A DNA stretch of 64,000 nucleotides. Origin: Chlorogloeopsis fritschii PCC 6912 (GTDB lineage Bacteria > Cyanobacteriota > Cyanobacteriia > Cyanobacteriales > Nostocaceae). The notes under the pieces are model-generated. The model was not told where the DNA came from, did not search any database, and worked only from the letters and a program-made list of their open reading frames with translations. Shown here in pieces: positions 61,336 to 64,000 of this stretch (position 1 is its first letter; each line of letters opens with the position of its first letter). The position numbers and the translations under genes were made by a program. The stretch spans positions 1-64,000 of the forward strand of contig NZ_AJLN01000085.1 of NCBI RefSeq assembly GCF_000317285.1, in the 5' to 3' direction.

Positions 61336-63393
61336 ATGCCAAAACAAATTATTATCGCGGAGCAGCATCAAATAGCTGCAGTCTTTTCTGAAGATCAAAT
61401 ACAAGAACTTGTTGTAGCTACGGGACATCACCAAATTGGTGATATCTACTTAGGAGTAGTGGAAAATGTATTACCTGGTATAGACGCAGCTTTTGTAAAT
61501 ATTGGCGATCCAGAGCGCAACGGTTTTATTCATGTGACTGACTTAGGGCCTTTGCGACTAAGGCGCACAGCAGCAGCAATTACAGAATTGCTAGCACCAC
61601 AGCAAAAAGTGTTAGTGCAAGTAATGAAAGAGCCAACAGGTACAAAAGGGCCGAGGCTCACAGGTAATATTACTTTACCCGGACGCTATGTAGTATTGAT
61701 GCCTTATGGGCGGGGTGTAAATTTATCCCGTCGAATCAAAAATGAAAATGAACGCAATCGCCTGCGAGCATTGGCAATTTTGATCAAGCCAGCAGGAATG
61801 GGTTTGCTGGTGCGCACTGAAGCTGAAGGTAAGCCAGAAGAAGCAATTATTGAAGATTTAGAATCCCTACAGAAACAATGGGAACTGATTCAGCAGGAGG
61901 CACAATCAACTCGTGCCCCAGCACTGCTAAATCGAGACGATGATTTTATCCAGCGTGTACTGCGGGATATGTACGGCGCGGATGTGAACCGAATTGTTGT
62001 AGACTCCAGTACCGGCTTAAAGCGGGTGAAATTGTATTTGCAAAACTGGAGCGGCGGACAGGTACCACAAGGGTTGTTGATCGATCATCACCGCGATCGC
62101 ACAGCAATTCTAGAATACTTCCGGATCAATGCCGCGATTAAAGAAGCGCTTAAACCCAGAGTCGATTTGCCTTCCGGTGGTTACATTATCATTCAGCCTA
62201 CCGAAGCATTAACAGTCATAGATGTCAACTCCGGTTCGTTTACGCGATCGGCAACAGCCAGAGAAACAGTGTTGTGGACGAACTGCGAAGCAGCAACAGA
62301 AATTGCCCGCCAATTACGTTTGCGAAATATTGCTGGGGTAATTGTTGTTGATTTCATCGATATGGAATCGCGGCGCGATCAATTGCACGTTCTTGAACAT
62401 TTCAATAAAGCTTTAAAAGCAGACAAAGCTCGTCCTCAGATTGCCCAGTTAACTGAATTGGGTTTGGTGGAGCTGACTCGTAAACGCCAAGGTCAAAATA
62501 TTTACGAATTATTTAGCGAAACCTGTCCTACCTGTGGTGGCTTAGGGCATATCGTCCATCTGCCTGGAGAAACTGAAGGGCGATCGCTGATGCCAACACC
62601 ACCAGTAGAACTACCAGAACGCTTTTCACCTACACCTGTCCCTACCAAAGAACCTCGTTTGCCATCTACCCGTCAGATTGAACCACGGGAAACCTACGAT
62701 GGATTCTCAACAGAGGGATACGAGCAGGATAGCGACTTGACTGCCATCAATTTAGTTAATCATCCCAGCTATCAAGAAATTGGCGATAGCAAAAGGCGTC
62801 GCCGCCGTCGCTTGGGATTGAATGGAGGAAACGGCAAAGACGAACCGCGTATCCATAGCAACCCACTGGCATTAGTCAACGACTCAGACATGGATATTGA
62901 TACCGAAGGTGAACTGGCAGAGGTTTCAGATATATCTCCAGCTAACCTTGGTAAATCAACTTGGGGTGAGAGAAGCGAGCGTACTAAAGTTTCTAGAGTC
63001 GAACTAGTTAAGCCAGTAGTAGAACCACCAGAGATTGTGTCTGTAGAAATGACACCAACAGAGCAAGATGTTTACGCTCTCATGGGAGTGTCTCCCTTAG
63101 TGAAGTTGAACAGAGAGGTGAAAAATCCCAAATCTGTAATTATTAACGTCACATTGCCCGGACAGGCTGCTACTTCCACCGAACCAACTCCAGAAGTAAC
63201 TACTGCAACAACAAGCAGTACGGTAGTGACTTCAGATACTTCAGAAGAAGCAGAAGCATTACCTCAAACTCCAATAGAGGCATCTGCAGTTGCTGTAATG
63301 GCAGATGAAACTGAAGCAAACAGCGCAGATAATCGTCGTCGTCGCCGTCGTTCCCGTGCTGCTGAGGTAGATACGCCCACCTCAGAAACTTAA
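61336..63393 (+). CDS. rne: Ribonuclease E/G
   Basis: The central endoribonuclease of RNA decay and processing, of 685 residues. An S1 domain is at about 35-120 (DIYLGVVENVLPGIDAAFVNIGDPERNGF). The catalytic DNase-I-like subdomain includes TVIDVNSGSF and VIVVDFIDME, with the metal-binding Asp residues. The Zn-link for dimerisation is CPTCGGLGH (near 403). The C-terminal third is disordered. It ends in an arginine-rich stretch (NRRRRRRSRAAE), similar to the nonapeptide that recruits polynucleotide phosphorylase in cyanobacterial RNase E. ATG 61336 after GAGGAAA. The RNase HII gene follows with a 4-bp gap, so the two form an operon. Confidence 0.96.
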   Translation: MPKQIIIAEQHQIAAVFSEDQIQELVVATGHHQIGDIYLGVVENVLPGIDAAFVNIGDPERNGFIHVTDLGPLRLRRTAAAITELLAPQQKVLVQVMKEPTGTKGPRLTGNITLPGRYVVLMPYGRGVNLSRRIKNENERNRLRALAILIKPAGMGLLVRTEAEGKPEEAIIEDLESLQKQWELIQQEAQSTRAPALLNRDDDFIQRVLRDMYGADVNRIVVDSSTGLKRVKLYLQNWSGGQVPQGLLIDHHRDRTAILEYFRINAAIKEALKPRVDLPSGGYIIIQPTEALTVIDVNSGSFTRSATARETVLWTNCEAATEIARQLRLRNIAGVIVVDFIDMESRRDQLHVLEHFNKALKADKARPQIAQLTELGLVELTRKRQGQNIYELFSETCPTCGGLGHIVHLPGETEGRSLMPTPPVELPERFSPTPVPTKEPRLPSTRQIEPRETYDGFSTEGYEQDSDLTAINLVNHPSYQEIGDSKRRRRRRLGLNGGNGKDEPRIHSNPLALVNDSDMDIDTEGELAEVSDISPANLGKSTWGERSERTKVSRVELVKPVVEPPEIVSVEMTPTEQDVYALMGVSPLVKLNREVKNPKSVIINVTLPGQAATSTEPTPEVTTATTSSTVVTSDTSEEAEALPQTPIEASAVAVMADETEANSADNRRRRRRSRAAEVDTPTSET

Positions 63394-63397
63394 ATTT

Positions 63398-64000
63398 ATG
63401 GTTCCAATAGAGCCATCTGTTGCTTTTGGGGATTTACCTAAAACCCTAAAAGAAGAAATTTGGCTAGAGTTTTCCAGCTTTTCTGACATTCCTGGACACA
63501 TAGCAGGCGTGGATGAAGTTGGAAGAGGGTGTTTGTTTGGGCCTGTAGTGGCAGCAGCCGTGATTTTGCCAAAGAGCGCTTTATCGGTACTAGTGGCAGC
63601 GGAAATTAAAGACAGTAAAAAGCTGTCTAGCTCACGCAGGCACAAGCTAGCTCAACAAATCCGTGATTTGGCAATAGATTGGAGAATTGGCTTTGCTTCT
63701 GTTGCTGAAATTGACCGGATAAATATTTTACAGGCAACACTTTTAGCGATGAAACGAGCTGTTTTGAAGCTGAAGGTGCAACCTACACTTTGCTTGATTG
63801 ATGGCAATCAATTTATTCAAGATTTGGCACTACCGCAGCAAACAATAGTGAAGGGAGATGAGCGATCGCTCTGTATTGCTGCTGCGAGTATTTTGGCTAA
63901 AGTCTGGCGAGATGAACTAGTAATGCGCTTTGCTTCTAAGTATCCTATGTACGATTTGGAACGTAATAAGGGTTATGGAAGTAAAAAACATTTACTAGCA
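63398..64000 (+). CDS. rnhB: Ribonuclease HII, 3' end beyond window
   Basis: RNase HII cuts ribonucleotides embedded in DNA and RNA-DNA hybrids. The 201 residues seen run from ATG 63398 to the window edge without a stop. The family signature is IAGVDEVGRGCLFGPVVAAAVIL with the D-E metal ligands, IKDSKKLSSSRRHKLA and LIDGN with the next catalytic Asp. The downstream part DERSLCIAAASILAKVWRDELV ends the active site, and YPMYDLERNKGYGSKKH is typical. It starts 4 bp after the RNase E stop codon, so both are in one transcript; the pairing rne-rnhB is common in cyanobacteria. Only the end is missing. Confidence 0.96.
   Translation, partial: MVPIEPSVAFGDLPKTLKEEIWLEFSSFSDIPGHIAGVDEVGRGCLFGPVVAAAVILPKSALSVLVAAEIKDSKKLSSSRRHKLAQQIRDLAIDWRIGFASVAEIDRINILQATLLAMKRAVLKLKVQPTLCLIDGNQFIQDLALPQQTIVKGDERSLCIAAASILAKVWRDELVMRFASKYPMYDLERNKGYGSKKHLLA

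Noticed and set aside
1-64000. Insertion sequences, prophage or conjugative genes
   Set aside because: No transposase, integrase, relaxase or phage structural reading frame is visible on either strand.

Overview
The window looks like a chromosomal segment of a filamentous, probably heterocyst-forming cyanobacterium (Nostocales-like). The evidence is the dense GCGATCGC (HIP1) octamers, heptameric STRR-type repeats between genes, and lineage-typical genes: SasA with a KaiB-like sensor, an SLH iron-uptake porin, a COP23 protein, NblB, UPF0182, DUF760, DUF1830 and DUF6761 proteins, and GlpX beside HemA. No transposase, integrase, rRNA, CRISPR array or confident tRNA was found. The species cannot be named from the sequence alone.

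Layout. 0-3 kb: a response regulator divergent from a Crp/Fnr gene, followed by a second Crp/Fnr copy (about 85% identical) that still carries a decayed piece of a second response regulator. 3.4-5.6 kb: a 2Fe-2S ferredoxin-like protein with an Asl0597-type small protein upstream, then a Dps with a His-type ferroxidase site. 6.5-13 kb: carB, a group 2 sigma factor, a DUF760 protein and mutT. 13.2-19.1 kb: an envelope cluster of a trypsin-fold protein lacking its catalytic His and Ser, a COP23 protein, two intact trypsin-like proteins (one fused to TPRs) and a convergent membrane Ser/Thr kinase. 19.6-27.3 kb: porin, SasA clock-output kinase, SLH lipoprotein, GDSL hydrolase and class II aldolase. 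27.8-31.5 kb: CBS protein, NblB, a third Crp/Fnr, a free-standing CheB domain and a coiled-coil protein; the last two genes end inside one perfect palindrome. 31.7-43.9 kb: UPF0182, hemA, glpX, grxC, tadA, an acyltransferase, a subtilase with a P-domain, and a bolA-grxD pair. 44.4-48.8 kb: an OmpR-type regulator, an ABC ATPase, membrane proteins, and a CopG/MazF toxin-antitoxin pair bracketed by a 68-bp direct repeat. 49.4-60.8 kb: two B12-type radical SAM proteins, a DICT/degenerate HD-GYP protein, pentapeptide and WG-repeat proteins, a CPBP protease, ClpS and a STAS protein. 61.3-64 kb: RNase E followed by the start of RNase HII.

The coding content is mostly ordinary core genome. Several processes recur: light, clock and stress signalling (SasA, NblB, response regulators, kinase, STAS, sigma factor), redox and iron handling (Dps, ferredoxin, porin, BolA/Grx) and proteolysis (ClpS, CPBP, subtilase, trypsin cluster). 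The least explained material is non-coding: a mosaic family of GC-rich palindromic repeats with compensatory stem changes, a MITE-like element of about 65-70 bp, shared-arm palindromes, heptamer tracts, and intergenic-type repeats that have entered two reading frames.
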